39,809 bases of DNA from Rhodocyclaceae bacterium (GTDB lineage Bacteria > Pseudomonadota > Gammaproteobacteria > Burkholderiales > Rhodocyclaceae), in NCBI GenBank assembly GCA_030680085.1, contig JAUXWU010000118.1, forward strand, positions 1-39,809. The letters run 5' to 3'. The notes under the pieces are model-generated. The model had not been told where the DNA came from. It made no database searches and was given only the letters and a program-made list of their open reading frames with translations. The position numbers were made by a program, and so were the translations under genes. Of the stretch, positions 1 through 7,684 are shown piece by piece; within the stretch, counting starts at the first letter, position 1, and each line of letters starts with the position of its first letter.

Positions 1-1261
1 GCGCGCCCTGCGTCGTCGCGCGCTTCCAGAAGATGCCCGCCACCAGCGGCACGAAGGCCCCAGCCATGGTCCCCTTGTAGGCGCTTTCGACCATGCCGAA
101 AATCGTCGCTTTGGAGTTGAGCGCATACACCAGCACCACGCAGGTGAAGCAGACCAGCGTGACGCGCATCACGAGCAGGAAGCGGTGGTCGCCCATCCGC
201 GGGTAGAAGCCCTTGATGATGTTTTCGGCAAAGGTGACTGAAGGGGCAAGCAAGGTGGCCGACGAACAGCTCATGATCGCGGAGAGCACCGCGCCGAAGA
301 AAATCACCTGCGCGAACAGCGGTGTGTGCTGCAGAACGAGTGTCGGCAGCACGAGCTGCGAATCCTCCTCAATTAACTTGCCAAACAACACCGGGTCGAT
401 GAGGGTGGCCGAGTAGGCGATGAACATCGGCACAAAGGTGAAGCAGAAATAGATCGAGGCGCCGATGATCGAGCCCCACAGGGCGATCCGCGCGCTTTTC
501 GCCGAGGTGATGCGCTGGAACACGTCCTGCTGCGGCACCGAGCCGAGCATCATGGTGAGCCAGGCGCCGAGGAAGGCGACCCATTTCCACGGATCGGCCG
601 CAGGGAAGAAGTCGAGCTTGCCGGCCAGCGCGGCATGGTCGATGACCGCGGGCGCGCCGCCCTCGACCTTGCCGCCGATGAGGATGGCGATGAAGAGCAG
701 TCCGCCCATCGACACGGCCATCTGCACAAAGTCGAGAATCGCCACCGAGAACATGCCGCCGAAGGTGGTGTAGGAGAGCACGATCGCCGCGCCGAGGATC
801 ATGCCGGTGTCCTGGCTGATCGCGCCATCGGTGACGACGAAAAAGATCAGGCCGAGCGCCTTGATCTGCGCCGCCACCCAGCCGAGGTAGGCGGAGACGA
901 TGCACAGCGTGGTGAGCACCTCGACCGTGCGGTTGTAGCGCATGCGATAGAAGTCGCCCAGCGTCAGGATGTTGAGCTTGTAGAGATAGCGCGAAAACAG
1001 CACGCTGGCAATCACCAGGCACAGCGCCGCGCCGAACGGGTCGGCCACGACGCCGCCGAGACCTTCCTTGACGAAAGTCGCCGAGACGCCGAACACCGCT
1101 TCCGCGCCAAACCAGGTGGCGAACACAGTGGCGCTGACGACCGGCAGCGGCAGCGACCGACCGGCGACGGCGAAGTCCTTGGCGCTGTGCACGCGGGTCG
1201 CGGCGAACAGGCCGATGCCGACCGAGACCATCAGGTAGAGGATGACGAACCACAAGAGCAT
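1..1261 (-). CDS. Sodium:solute symporter family transporter (3' end beyond window)
   Basis: Reading the minus strand from the ATG at 1259-1261 gives 420 open codons running off the left edge. The gene is missing from the ORF track because it has no stop in the window. The protein starts MLLWFVILYLMVSVGIG and continues as alternating hydrophobic helices with short loops (KDFAVAGRSLPLPVVSATVFATWFG is split across the first two helices), as expected for the SSS family, whose members are usually 450-550 residues with about 13 helices. A Shine-Dalgarno GAGG lies 7 nt before the ATG, which fixes the start. These carriers use the sodium gradient to import small solutes across the inner membrane; the substrate cannot be read from the sequence. 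The 305-aa track ORF here is in the wrong frame. Confidence 0.85.
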   Translation of the reverse strand, partial: MLLWFVILYLMVSVGIGLFAATRVHSAKDFAVAGRSLPLPVVSATVFATWFGAEAVFGVSATFVKEGLGGVVADPFGAALCLVIASVLFSRYLYKLNILTLGDFYRMRYNRTVEVLTTLCIVSAYLGWVAAQIKALGLIFFVVTDGAISQDTGMILGAAIVLSYTTFGGMFSVAILDFVQMAVSMGGLLFIAILIGGKVEGGAPAVIDHAALAGKLDFFPAADPWKWVAFLGAWLTMMLGSVPQQDVFQRITSAKSARIALWGSIIGASIYFCFTFVPMFIAYSATLIDPVLFGKLIEEDSQLVLPTLVLQHTPLFAQVIFFGAVLSAIMSCSSATLLAPSVTFAENIIKGFYPRMGDHRFLLVMRVTLVCFTCVVLVYALNSKATIFGMVESAYKGTMAGAFVPLVAGIFWKRATTQGA

Positions 1262-1346
1262 GACCGACCTCGTTAAATTGCCGCAATCGGGGCGGAATTA
1301 TCGCATTTCGACGTGGTGTGACCGATGTCAGATTCCAAGGCAGATT

Positions 1347-1841
1347 TCATGCCTTGGGATATGTGGGTAATGGTATGCGCTGTGGTACGTCATCTATCAA
1401 CTCGTCTTCATCTTCAATATCCATTAAATTTTCAGGGAACACGCGGCTCATTTCCGCTTCAATTTCTTCCTTTGACTTGACGTTCCTGATTGAACATGTT
1501 TGCCTAAAATCGCGAGCCTCTGCAATTTTCGTAAACTCGATTACATACTCGTTATCGTGCGCAAATTCCTCAAGGTCATTCAATGTGACGTTGAAAAACT
1601 CTTTCCTGTTATTTATCAAGTTCAGTCTGTTATATGCGAATTTTTTGTGGAATTTGCTTTCCAGTTCTGGAGCATTTTTGGAATAAATCATGGCGTGTAT
1701 GTCAAACCCAAAAGGTACAGACGCACCACTCAGTTCTCTGACGCGGTCTGAGGGTTCCATCCTTCGTGTCATTCCTATTTTGTAAACGTTATCTCCAAAA
1801 GAGCCAATATTGGAAATTACATAAACGTGCCTCCATTTATG
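1347..1841 (-). pseudogene. Decayed MUG113/T5orf172 (GIY-YIG-like) domain gene, N-terminal part lost
   Basis: The track ORF begins at MTRRMEPSDRVREL (1772), but the same frame is open upstream to 1841 and encodes HVYVISNIGSFGDNVYKIG, the conserved opening of the MUG113/T5orf172 domain. A TGA at 1842-1844 then closes the frame. There is no ATG before the MTRR methionine, which lies inside the domain. Full-length family members normally carry a long N-terminal part, often DUF4041 plus coiled coil; no trace of it was seen further upstream. The C-terminal half (FHKKFAYNRLNLINNRKEFFNVTL) is well preserved. The segment is clearly lower in GC than its surroundings, which suggests acquisition by transfer. 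An 8-bp-arm hairpin (CCAAGGCA ... TGCCTTGG, 1335-1357) covers its stop codon. A shortened protein starting at 1772 could still be made. Confidence 0.7.
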
Positions 1842-1998
1842 TCAATGCCTTGTATCTAATCAATTCCGAAACGACTACCACTAGAAAAACCAGGATGCCG
1901 GACATTTCGGCAACAGGTGCGGTCTGCCATTCGCCATCAGGCAGTGTGAGCGCATAAGGCTTTGCGTTCTTGGGGTGCGCCCCATTCCATTACCCACA
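1362..1998. repeat. Inverted repeat pair bounding a low-GC segment
   Basis: TGTGGGTAATGGTATG at 1362-1377 reappears in reverse complement at 1983-1998 with one mismatch (15 of 16 bases). The 637-bp interval holds almost the entire MUG113 remnant and the gene-free, AT-richer stretch 1842-1982. The arms resemble terminal inverted repeats of a small element, but no transposase and no target-site duplication was recognised. The left arm lies in the 3' coding part of the MUG113 remnant and the right arm at the end of the methyltransferase stub. Confidence 0.45.
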
Positions 1999-2109
1999 CC
2001 TCTCGTCTGGCAATAAAGGGTAGCGTCCCCTTTTTGCCGGCCGCCGGTCGCGCTCGGGCAACAGGCGCCGGAGCTGCTCGGGGGAGTAGTCGTCGTAGTT
2101 GTCGGCCAT
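1990..2109 (-). pseudogene. N-terminal stub of a type III-like site-specific DNA methyltransferase
   Basis: The 39-codon frame MADNYDDYSPEQLRRLLPERDRR... starts with an ATG at 2107-2109 that overlaps the higA stop (TGATG), a coupled arrangement. The pattern 'DYxxYSxEQLRRLLxERDRR' resembles the first residues of type III modification methylases and related adenine-specific methyltransferases, which normally continue with RxGLVWE and run to 500-700 residues. Here the similarity ends after ERDRR, where the frame enters an imperfect palindrome (2015-2033), and the reading frame stops 20 codons later. No downstream methyltransferase motifs (DPPY, FxGxG) were seen. The identification rests on a short segment and is from memory of the family. 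An alternative is a small coupled peptide of unknown role. Confidence 0.45.
2015..2033. repeat. Imperfect palindrome at the break point of the methyltransferase stub
   Basis: AAAGGG at 2015-2020 and CCCTTT at 2028-2033 form an inverted repeat around TAGCGTC. It lies where similarity of the stub to methyltransferases ends, so it may mark an insertion or deletion junction. Confidence 0.4.
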
Positions 2110-2405
2110 CAGGCGGCGAGTGCTGCGTAAGTTTTTGGCAAATGACCGGCGACGCGCTGTTCCGCCAGCCAGAGGTCGCGGCGCGTCTGCATGTCGATCC
2201 ACAACTGCGGGCCATTGCCGAAGAATGCCCCCAAGCGTAGCGCCATCTCGGGCGATACCGCCGACCTTTCGGCCAGAATGCCATGCACCATCTGCCGCGA
2301 CACACCCAGCGCACGCGCGAAGGCCGCCACGGACAACCCCAGCGCCGGCAGGCTATCCTCTCTCAAGATGGCGCCAGGATGGGTCGGGCAGCGTGTCGCG
2401 GTCAT
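2109..2405 (-). CDS. higA: HigA-family antitoxin
   Basis: This 98-residue protein (MTATRCPTHPGAILREDSLP...) has the HigA layout: a short N-terminal HPGxxLRED motif, a Cro/CI helix-turn-helix at about residues 25-60 (VAAFARALGVSRQMVHGILAERSAVSPEMA is the core, with the recognition helix near VSRQMVHG), and a C-terminal WLxxQ helix. The track starts it 28 codons earlier. I chose the ATG at 2403-2405 because GAGGAG lies just upstream and the family starts here. It follows higB by 10 bp, the toxin-first order typical of higBA. It should bind and neutralise HigB and repress the shared promoter. The stop overlaps the ATG of the methyltransferase stub. Confidence 0.9.
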   Translation of the reverse strand: MTATRCPTHPGAILREDSLPALGLSVAAFARALGVSRQMVHGILAERSAVSPEMALRLGAFFGNGPQLWIDMQTRRDLWLAEQRVAGHLPKTYAALAA

Positions 2406-2415
2406 GGTTCGCTCC

Positions 2416-2691
2416 TCAATGATAGTTTTCCAGATCGACGTTGACGGCGTTTTCGCCATCCCAGCCGAAGGTGATGCACCACGGGCCATTCACATGGACG
2501 CTGTAGCGCTGTGGGCTGCCCCGCAAGGGATGAAAGTCGAACCCTGGCACCCGTAACGCCTCCGGTGTCTTGGCCGTCGCGATGGCATCAAGCCGACGCA
2601 AGGCGCGGGACCACAGATCGGGCCTCACCCTGGCTGACTTCCCGGCCCCGACCAGCTCTTGCAAGCCCTTGTGCTTGAAGCTCGAAATCAT
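2416..2691 (-). CDS. higB: HigB-family mRNA interferase toxin
   Basis: This is a 91-residue RelE-superfamily protein with the HigB signature: MISSFKHKGLQEL at the start, GKSARVRPDL, the PGFDFHPLRG core, and the ending RYSVHVNGPWCITFGWDGENAVNVDLENYH. HigB toxins are ribosome-dependent mRNA endonucleases that slow growth when the antitoxin is degraded. Length and motifs are complete, so the pair is probably functional. No Shine-Dalgarno precedes the ATG, and a good promoter sits so close that the transcript may be leaderless (see the promoter entry). Confidence 0.92.
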   Translation of the reverse strand: MISSFKHKGLQELVGAGKSARVRPDLWSRALRRLDAIATAKTPEALRVPGFDFHPLRGSPQRYSVHVNGPWCITFGWDGENAVNVDLENYH

Positions 2692-2697
2692 GACCGA

Positions 2698-2726
2698 AGT
2701 GTAAAGTCATGATTGACGGCTGTCAA
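2698..2726 (-). promoter_or_regulatory. higBA promoter with overlapping palindromic operator
   Basis: On the minus strand TTGACA (2726-2721) and TACACT (2703-2698) are separated by 17 bp, a close match to the sigma-70 consensus. A palindrome TTGAC-N4-GTCAA (2713-2726) covers the -35 box and is a natural HigA operator. The expected transcription start falls on or within a base or two of the higB ATG (2691), implying a leaderless or nearly leaderless mRNA. Confidence 0.65.
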
Positions 2727-2776
2727 ACGGATATTTACAGTGCTCCAATCTTCTCTCGCAAGGGGAGAAAACCAGT

Positions 2777-2880
2777 AGTCTCGCCGCCGGGCCGCCCCAA
2801 GGCGAGACGGCACGCGCCGCCAGGCGCAACCTGCTCCCCAGCATGAACGGGCGCTCCCCGTAACAGACGAGCGCAGCGAC
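2777..2880. repeat. Copy A of a ~100-bp dispersed repeat
   Basis: This segment aligns with 25601-25702 over its whole length. The first about 45 bp are identical (AGTCTCGCCGCCGGG... through GGCGAGACGGCACGCG), and it ends in a shared GAGCGCAGCGA. It contains a perfect inverted repeat GTCTCGCC ... GGCGAGAC that would fold as a stem-loop. Both copies lie downstream of a response-regulator gene. The rest of 2692-2972 holds the higB promoter plus short hairpins such as GTCGGC-GTA-GCCGAC and no gene. Confidence 0.75.
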
Positions 2881-2962
2881 AACAAGCGACATAGTCGCGC
2901 CGTTGCGGCGAAGGCTAATGTCGGCGTAGCCGACGTTAAGCCGCGAAGCGGCGGCCGTAGGC

Positions 2963-2995
2963 AAAAAAACCGTCACCCCTCCCGCAAGGGAGGGG
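2963..2995 (-). terminator. Rho-independent terminator of ntrBC
   Basis: On the minus strand CCCCTCCC-TTGC-GGGAGGGG (2995-2976) forms an 8-bp stem and is followed after TGACGG by seven T (2969-2963). The stem overlaps the last codons and stop of ntrC. Confidence 0.65.
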
Positions 2996-4397
2996 CCGGG
3001 GGAGGGCGGGCCTCAACAGCCTCAATTTCCTGAATCTTCCGGGTGATCGTGTTGCGGCCGATGCCCAGCAATTGCGCCGCTTCGATGCGGCGGCCGCCGG
3101 TGGCTTTGAGCGTGCAGCGGATCAGTGTTGATTCAAAAGCCAGGCTCAGGTTTGCCCACACGCTGCCGGGCTGCCTGGCCAGCAGCTCATCCACCGTTGC
3201 CGCCAGGAGCGTCTGCCAATCGGCCGCACCGGGTGCGGTGCTGATATCGCGCATTTCGGCCGGCAGGTCGTCAATCTCGATTTGCTGCCCGGGCGCCATC
3301 ACGGTCAGCCAGTGACAAAGATTTTCGAGTTGGCGGACGTTGCCCGGCCAGGGCGCGGCTTGCAGGAATTTGAGCGCGCCCTCGGTCAGGCGCTTGGCTT
3401 CGACGCCGAGTTGTTGCGCGCTGCTCGCGAGGAAATGCCGGGCCAGCGCCGGAATATCTTCGCGCCGTTCCCGCAGCGGCGGCAGGCGCAGGCGGATGAC
3501 GTTGAGGCGATGAAACAGGTCTTCGCGGAACAGGCCATCCTTGACGCGCTGTTCGAGATTCTGGTGGGTCGCGGTGATGACGCGCGCATTGCTGCGCAGG
3601 GGCTCCCGGCCGCCGACGCGATAGAACTGGCCGTCGGAGAGCACGCGCAGCAGGCGGGTTTGCAGTTCGGCGGGCATGTCGCCGATCTCGTCGAGAAACA
3701 GCGTGCCGCCGGCGGCCTCTTCGAAGCGGCCGCGCCGCTGCGCGGCGGCCCCGGTAAAGGCGCCCTTTTCATGGCCAAACAGTTCGGATTCGAGCAGGTC
3801 GCGCGGGATGGCCGCCGTATTGAGGGCGATGAAGGGCCCGTCCCTGCGGGGACTGTGGCGATGCAGCGCACGCGCCACCAGTTCCTTGCCGGTGCCGGAT
3901 TCGCCGTTGATCAGCACCGTCGCATGGGATTGGGCCAGGCGACCGATGGCCCGAAACACCTCCTGCATCGCCGGGGCCTGCCCGAGAATTTCTGGCGCAA
4001 CGGGTTCGACGGCCGGCGCACCAGATTGGGGCGCAACCTGCTCCAGCGCGCGGCGAACCAGGGCGACGGCCTGATCGATGTCGAAAGACTTGGGCAGGTA
4101 TTCGAAGGCGCCGCCCTGAAAGGCCGCCACGGCGGAATCGAGGTCGGAATAGGCGGTCATGATGATGACCGGCAGATCCGGGTGGGCTTGTTTCACCTGA
4201 CGCAAGAGATCAAGTCCGCTCGCGCCGGGCATGCGAATGTCGGAGACCAGCACACGCGGCGCTGCCCCCGCGCCGAGTTTCGCCAGCGCCTCGTCGGCGG
4301 AAGCGAAGCTGACGCAATCAATGTTTTCGCGCGCCAGCGCTTTTTCGAGCACCCAGCGAATCGAACGGTCGTCGTCGACGATCCAGACGTCGGTCAT
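2973..4397 (-). CDS. ntrC: NtrC nitrogen-regulation response regulator, sigma-54 activator
   Basis: This is a 474-residue protein with the full NtrC architecture. The receiver domain spans residues 1-120 with phospho-acceptor D53 (VSDIRMPG) and K103 (LPKSF). The AAA+ sigma-54 interaction domain runs from about 137 to 370, with Walker A GESGTGKE (165-172), the sigma-54 contact loop GAFTGA (212-217) and Walker B GTLFLDEIGD (231-240). A Fis-type helix-turn-helix lies near the C-terminus (RRIEAAQLLGIGRNTITRKI). When phosphorylated by NtrB under nitrogen limitation it activates sigma-54 promoters, and matching sites lie ahead of glnA in this window. It overlaps ntrB by 4 bp (ATGA). The last dozen residues (ARPPPAPPLREG) come from the terminator hairpin and look like a recent tail. 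Confidence 0.97.
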   Translation of the reverse strand: MTDVWIVDDDRSIRWVLEKALARENIDCVSFASADEALAKLGAGAAPRVLVSDIRMPGASGLDLLRQVKQAHPDLPVIIMTAYSDLDSAVAAFQGGAFEYLPKSFDIDQAVALVRRALEQVAPQSGAPAVEPVAPEILGQAPAMQEVFRAIGRLAQSHATVLINGESGTGKELVARALHRHSPRRDGPFIALNTAAIPRDLLESELFGHEKGAFTGAAAQRRGRFEEAAGGTLFLDEIGDMPAELQTRLLRVLSDGQFYRVGGREPLRSNARVITATHQNLEQRVKDGLFREDLFHRLNVIRLRLPPLRERREDIPALARHFLASSAQQLGVEAKRLTEGALKFLQAAPWPGNVRQLENLCHWLTVMAPGQQIEIDDLPAEMRDISTAPGAADWQTLLAATVDELLARQPGSVWANLSLAFESTLIRCTLKATGGRRIEAAQLLGIGRNTITRKIQEIEAVEARPPPAPPLREG

Positions 4398-5500
4398 GCG
4401 GACTTACCCCTTTCATTATTTAGCGGCAGGCGCAGGGTGAAGCAGGTGCGACCGGGCGCCGACTCGGCTTCGATGCTGCCATGATGGTGCTGAACGAAGC
4501 TTTGTGCCAGCGCCAGCCCGAGCCCGGTGCCACCCTGCCTTCCCGAAACGAGCGGGTAGAAAATCCGGTCGCGGATTTCTTCGGGGATGCCGGGGCCGTT
4601 GTCGATGATTTGCAATTCCAGCGCCAGCCGGTAGCGTTTTTTGGCCAGCGTGACCTGACGGATCGCCCGGGTGCGGGTGATGATTTCTCCCGCGCCGTTC
4701 ATTGCCTGCGCGGCATTGCGCAGGATGTTGAGCAGGGCCTGAATCAATTGTTCGCGGTCGCCGGTGAGGTCGGGCAGCGAGGTGTCGTAGTCGCGCCGCA
4801 CGCGCACGCCGGGAAATTCGGCGTGGATCAGCCGCCGCACGCGTTCGAGGATTTCGTGGATGCTGATTTGCGTCGGCTGCATGGCGCGATGCGATGACAG
4901 CAGCCGGTGCAGCAGGTCCTGCAGCCGGTCGGCTTCGTGGATGATGACATCGGTGTACTCGCGGAGCGCCGCCGCGTTTTCCATGCCCGCCAGTTCGCGG
5001 TCGAGCAGTTGCGCCGAACCGCGGATGCCGCCGAGCGGGTTTTTGATCTCGTGCGCCAGGTTGCGGATCAGTTCCTGGGTGGCGCGTTGCTGCACGGCCT
5101 CCTGCTCTTCGCGCACCACGCGCAACTGCTGGTCGATGGGGCGAAATTCCAATAGCAGGCTGGCCGCGCCGGCCTCGATGGGACTGACGGTGCAGTCGAG
5201 GTGGAGCGGCTCGGTACTCATTTCGCCATGCTCACGCGCTACAACGATGTCGTGGCCGGTGTAGCTCCACTGGTTGGCGAGTGCGTTTTCGAGCGCGGCG
5301 ATCAGCGTCGACGGCGTGCCCAACAGTTGTGCCAACGGCTGGCCGAGGCAGGCGCGCTGGCTGACGGCGAAGAGGTTTTCGGCGGCAGGATTGCAGTGGC
5401 GAATCCGCAACTGGCCGTCCAGCAGGAGCACTGCGGAGGACAGCAGATCAAGCCCGGCGAATGCCGGGTCGGCTGGGCTGGGGTGGGTCTGGACGTTCAT
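4394..5500 (-). CDS. ntrB: NtrB (GlnL) nitrogen-regulation histidine kinase/phosphatase
   Basis: This 368-residue cytoplasmic sensor kinase has an N-terminal PAS-like domain (about 15-120, with LDGQLRIRHCNPAAENLF). The HisKA H-box follows with phospho-acceptor H150 (NLAHEIKNPLGGIRGSAQLL). The HATPase has an N-box (LLNILRNAAQAM) and G-boxes (DNGPGIPEEI, GGTGLGLALAQSF). There are no transmembrane segments. The H-box and the G-box spacing are those of NtrB rather than generic kinases. It phosphorylates or dephosphorylates NtrC according to the state of PII. It is coupled to ntrC by an ATGA overlap and follows a DUF4124 gene by 32 bp, so the three are probably co-transcribed. Confidence 0.96.
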   Translation of the reverse strand: MNVQTHPSPADPAFAGLDLLSSAVLLLDGQLRIRHCNPAAENLFAVSQRACLGQPLAQLLGTPSTLIAALENALANQWSYTGHDIVVAREHGEMSTEPLHLDCTVSPIEAGAASLLLEFRPIDQQLRVVREEQEAVQQRATQELIRNLAHEIKNPLGGIRGSAQLLDRELAGMENAAALREYTDVIIHEADRLQDLLHRLLSSHRAMQPTQISIHEILERVRRLIHAEFPGVRVRRDYDTSLPDLTGDREQLIQALLNILRNAAQAMNGAGEIITRTRAIRQVTLAKKRYRLALELQIIDNGPGIPEEIRDRIFYPLVSGRQGGTGLGLALAQSFVQHHHGSIEAESAPGRTCFTLRLPLNNERGKSA

Positions 5501-5532
5501 GGCAAAACCAGTCGCAAGAACCGCGCCAGACT

Positions 5533-6015
5533 TTATCTTAAGTTGCCGATTTCCCTGCGAATCGACTCGATGTTGCGCTCGTGGAGCTGCGCTTTGTCGC
5601 GGAAGGACTGGATGCGCGCCTCGCGCTTGCCGCCCTGGATGCCGCCGCCGGCGATGCGCTCTTCGGGCAGGATGAGGTTTTCCTGTTCGGCCAGCGTTTT
5701 CTTCGCCGCGTCGAGATTTCTTTGCTCGTTCGCCAGTTCCTGCTCAAGGATAGCGCGGCGGTCGCTGTCGCGGGCCTTTTGCTGCTCGCCGCCGACACGC
5801 GGGAAGTCGCTGGGCGTGGCCTGGCGCGGTTTTTGCGTCGGCGGGCTGAAGGTCGACACCGGCTTGTCCTGCGCGATGATCTCGCAGCTTTTGGCGCCCG
5901 TCACCTTCTGGTTGGTGTAGGTCATGCGTCCATCGGCGCCCTCGCACTTGTAGAGCGTGTTGGCTTGGGCGGCAGACGTGCCGAGCAATACAAGCAGCAG
6001 GATGCGTTTTCTCAT
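5533..6015 (-). CDS. DUF4124 domain-containing exported protein
   Basis: This 160-residue protein has a Sec signal peptide (MRKRILLLVLLGTSAAQA, cleavage probably after AQA). The DUF4124 motif follows (NTLYKCEGADGRMTYTNQKV, about 19-40), with a second cysteine near 53 (AKSCEIIAQ) that could pair with the first. A charged coiled-coil helix occupies about 85-158. DUF4124 proteins are periplasmic with no settled function. In betaproteobacteria they commonly sit beside glnA/ntrBC, as here. A glnA-facing terminator lies 40 bp upstream, so it probably has its own promoter within 6016-6054. Confidence 0.85.
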   Translation of the reverse strand: MRKRILLLVLLGTSAAQANTLYKCEGADGRMTYTNQKVTGAKSCEIIAQDKPVSTFSPPTQKPRQATPSDFPRVGGEQQKARDSDRRAILEQELANEQRNLDAAKKTLAEQENLILPEERIAGGGIQGGKREARIQSFRDKAQLHERNIESIRREIGNLR

Positions 6016-6054
6016 GGCGGGCAGTGTATGCGAATCGGTCGGGGAATGGACAAG

Positions 6055-6083
6055 AAAAAAGGACGGGCGCCCCGTCCTTTTTT
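6055..6083. terminator. Rho-independent terminator downstream of glnA
   Basis: AAAAAAGGACGGG-CGC-CCCGTCCTTTTTT is a perfect stem with A and T runs on both sides, so it can stop transcription in either direction. Its natural client is glnA, whose frame ends at 6101. Confidence 0.9.
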
Positions 6084-6100
6084 CCGGCTTGCGCCGACGT

Positions 6101-7519
6101 TCAGATAGAGAAGTACATGTCGTATTCGACCGGGTGGGTCGTCATGCGGTAGCGCTGGACTTCCTCCATCTTCAGCTCGATGAAGGCATCGATGAAGTCG
6201 TTGGAGAACACGCCGCCACGGGTGAGGAACTCGCGGTCCTTGTCCAGATACTCCAGCGCCTGGTCGAGGCTGGAGCAGACGGTCGGGATCTTGGCATCCT
6301 CTTCCGGCGGCAGGTCGTAGAGGTTCTTGTCGGCCGGTTCGCCCGGATGGATTTTGTTTTGCACGCCGTCCAGGCCGGCCATCATCATGGCGGTGAAGGC
6401 CAGTTAGGGGTTGGCACCCGGATCCGGGAAGCGCACTTCGTTGCGGCGCGCCTTGTCCGAATGCACGTAGGGAACGCGGATCGAGGCGGAACGGTTGCGC
6501 GCCGAATAGGCCAGCTTGACGGGGGCCTCGAAGCCGGGCACCAGGCGCTTGTAGCTGTTGGTGCCGGGGTTGGTGATGGCGTTCAACGCGCGGGCGTGCT
6601 TGATGATGCCGCCGATGTAGTAGAGCGCGAAATCGCTGAGACCCGCATAACCGTTGCCGGCGAACAGGTTCTTGCCGTCCTTCCAGATCGACTGGTGCAC
6701 ATGCATGCCGGAGCCGTTGTCGCCGACGATCGGCTTGGGCATGAAGGTTGCCGTTTTCCCGTAGGAGTGGGCGACGTTATGCACGATGTATTTCAGCACC
6801 TGGGTCTGGTCGGCGCGGCGCACCAGGGTGTTGAAGACGGTGCCGATCTCGCACTGGCCGGCGGTGGCGACTTCGTGGTGATGGACTTCGACCGGGCAGC
6901 CGCAGGCTTCGAGCGCCAGGCACATGGCGGAGCGGATGTCGTGGAGGCTGTCGACCGGCGGCACGGGGAAATAGCCGCCCTTGACGGTGGGCCGGTGGCC
7001 GGTGTTGCCGCCATCGAATTTATCCCCGGTCGCCCAGGCGGCTTCTTCCGAAAACACCTTGCAGTAGGAGCCGGACATGTCGATTTTCCATTCGACGCTG
7101 TCGAAGATGAAGAACTCGGGCTCGGGGCCGAAGTAGGCGGTGTCGCCCAGGCCGGAAGCCTTCAGATAGGCCTCGGCGCGCTTGGCGATGGAGCGCGGGT
7201 CGCGGTCATAGCCCTTGCCATCGGCCGGCTCGACCACGTCGCAGGTGATGACCAGCGTGGTCTCGTCCATGAATGGGTCGATGTAGGCGGTGGCGGGGTC
7301 GGGCATCAACTGCATGTCCGACGCTTGAATGCCTTTCCAGCCGGCGATCGAGGAGCCGTCGAAGGCATGGCCGTCCTCGAATTTTTCAAGGCCGAAGGCG
7401 GAGACCGGCACGCTGACGTGCTGTTCCTTGCCGCGGGTGTCGGTGAAGCGGAAATCGACGAAACGGACTTCCTTTTCCTGAACCATCTGGATGATGTCTT
7501 GGGGTGTCATGGGGGTCAT
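6101..7519 (-). pseudogene. glnA: Glutamine synthetase glnA interrupted by an in-frame TAA
   Basis: The frame encodes a GlnA-type type I glutamine synthetase of 472 residues, which makes glutamine from glutamate, ammonia and ATP. A TAA at 6404-6406 interrupts it at codon 372. The expected text around it is [17 protein letters not shown]; the window has ANP[17 protein letters not shown]. A single change (TAC to TAA, plus-strand G to T at 6404) explains it, since the frame continues unbroken to 6101. All catalytic motifs lie before the stop ([38 protein letters not shown]). The adenylylation tyrosine (NLYDLPPEE) lies after it. The track shows 371- and 95-aa halves. The start is set by AGGAG 8 nt upstream. 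A base-calling error is a real possibility because glnA is normally essential for glutamine prototrophy. Confidence 0.9.
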
Positions 7520-7575
7520 GGGGTGAGCTCCTGGAGGGTGTCTGAAAGAATGCGGAATTAAACGTGGATAAACCT

Positions 7576-7591
7576 AGCAGCAAACGTGCCA
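7576..7591 (-). promoter_or_regulatory. Sigma-54 promoter of glnA
   Basis: The minus strand reads TGGCACGTTTGCTGCT, matching TGGCACG-N4-TTGCW at all defined positions but one, with the invariant GG and GC correctly spaced. The start site would lie about 45 nt before the glnA ATG. Confidence 0.85.
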
Positions 7592-7653
7592 GGACGGAAT
7601 GTGGCGCAGGTAATTGTCCCATAAGGCAAAGCGCCGGAAACCTCCGCCCGTAT

Positions 7654-7670
7654 CGCACCGCGATGGTGCG
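7654..7670. promoter_or_regulatory. NtrC binding site 1 upstream of glnA
   Basis: CGCACCGCGATGGTGCG is a perfect palindrome of the form GCACC-N5-GGTGC, the NtrC consensus. It lies about 63 bp upstream of the sigma-54 promoter, in enhancer position. Confidence 0.8.
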
Positions 7671-7684
7671 TATCTGCCGCAGAG

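Noticed and set aside
369-1286. 305-aa minus-strand ORF
   Set aside because: It is out of frame by one base with the symporter, whose true frame gives membrane helices and runs off the edge. The track ORF is arginine-rich nonsense.
3282-4484. 400-aa plus-strand ORF opposite ntrC
   Set aside because: It shows no family resemblance, and the minus strand carries all NtrC motifs.
5957-7561. 534-aa plus-strand ORF opposite glnA
   Set aside because: It is a long antisense frame of a GC-rich gene. The opposite strand encodes clear GlnA motifs and is framed by a promoter and terminator.
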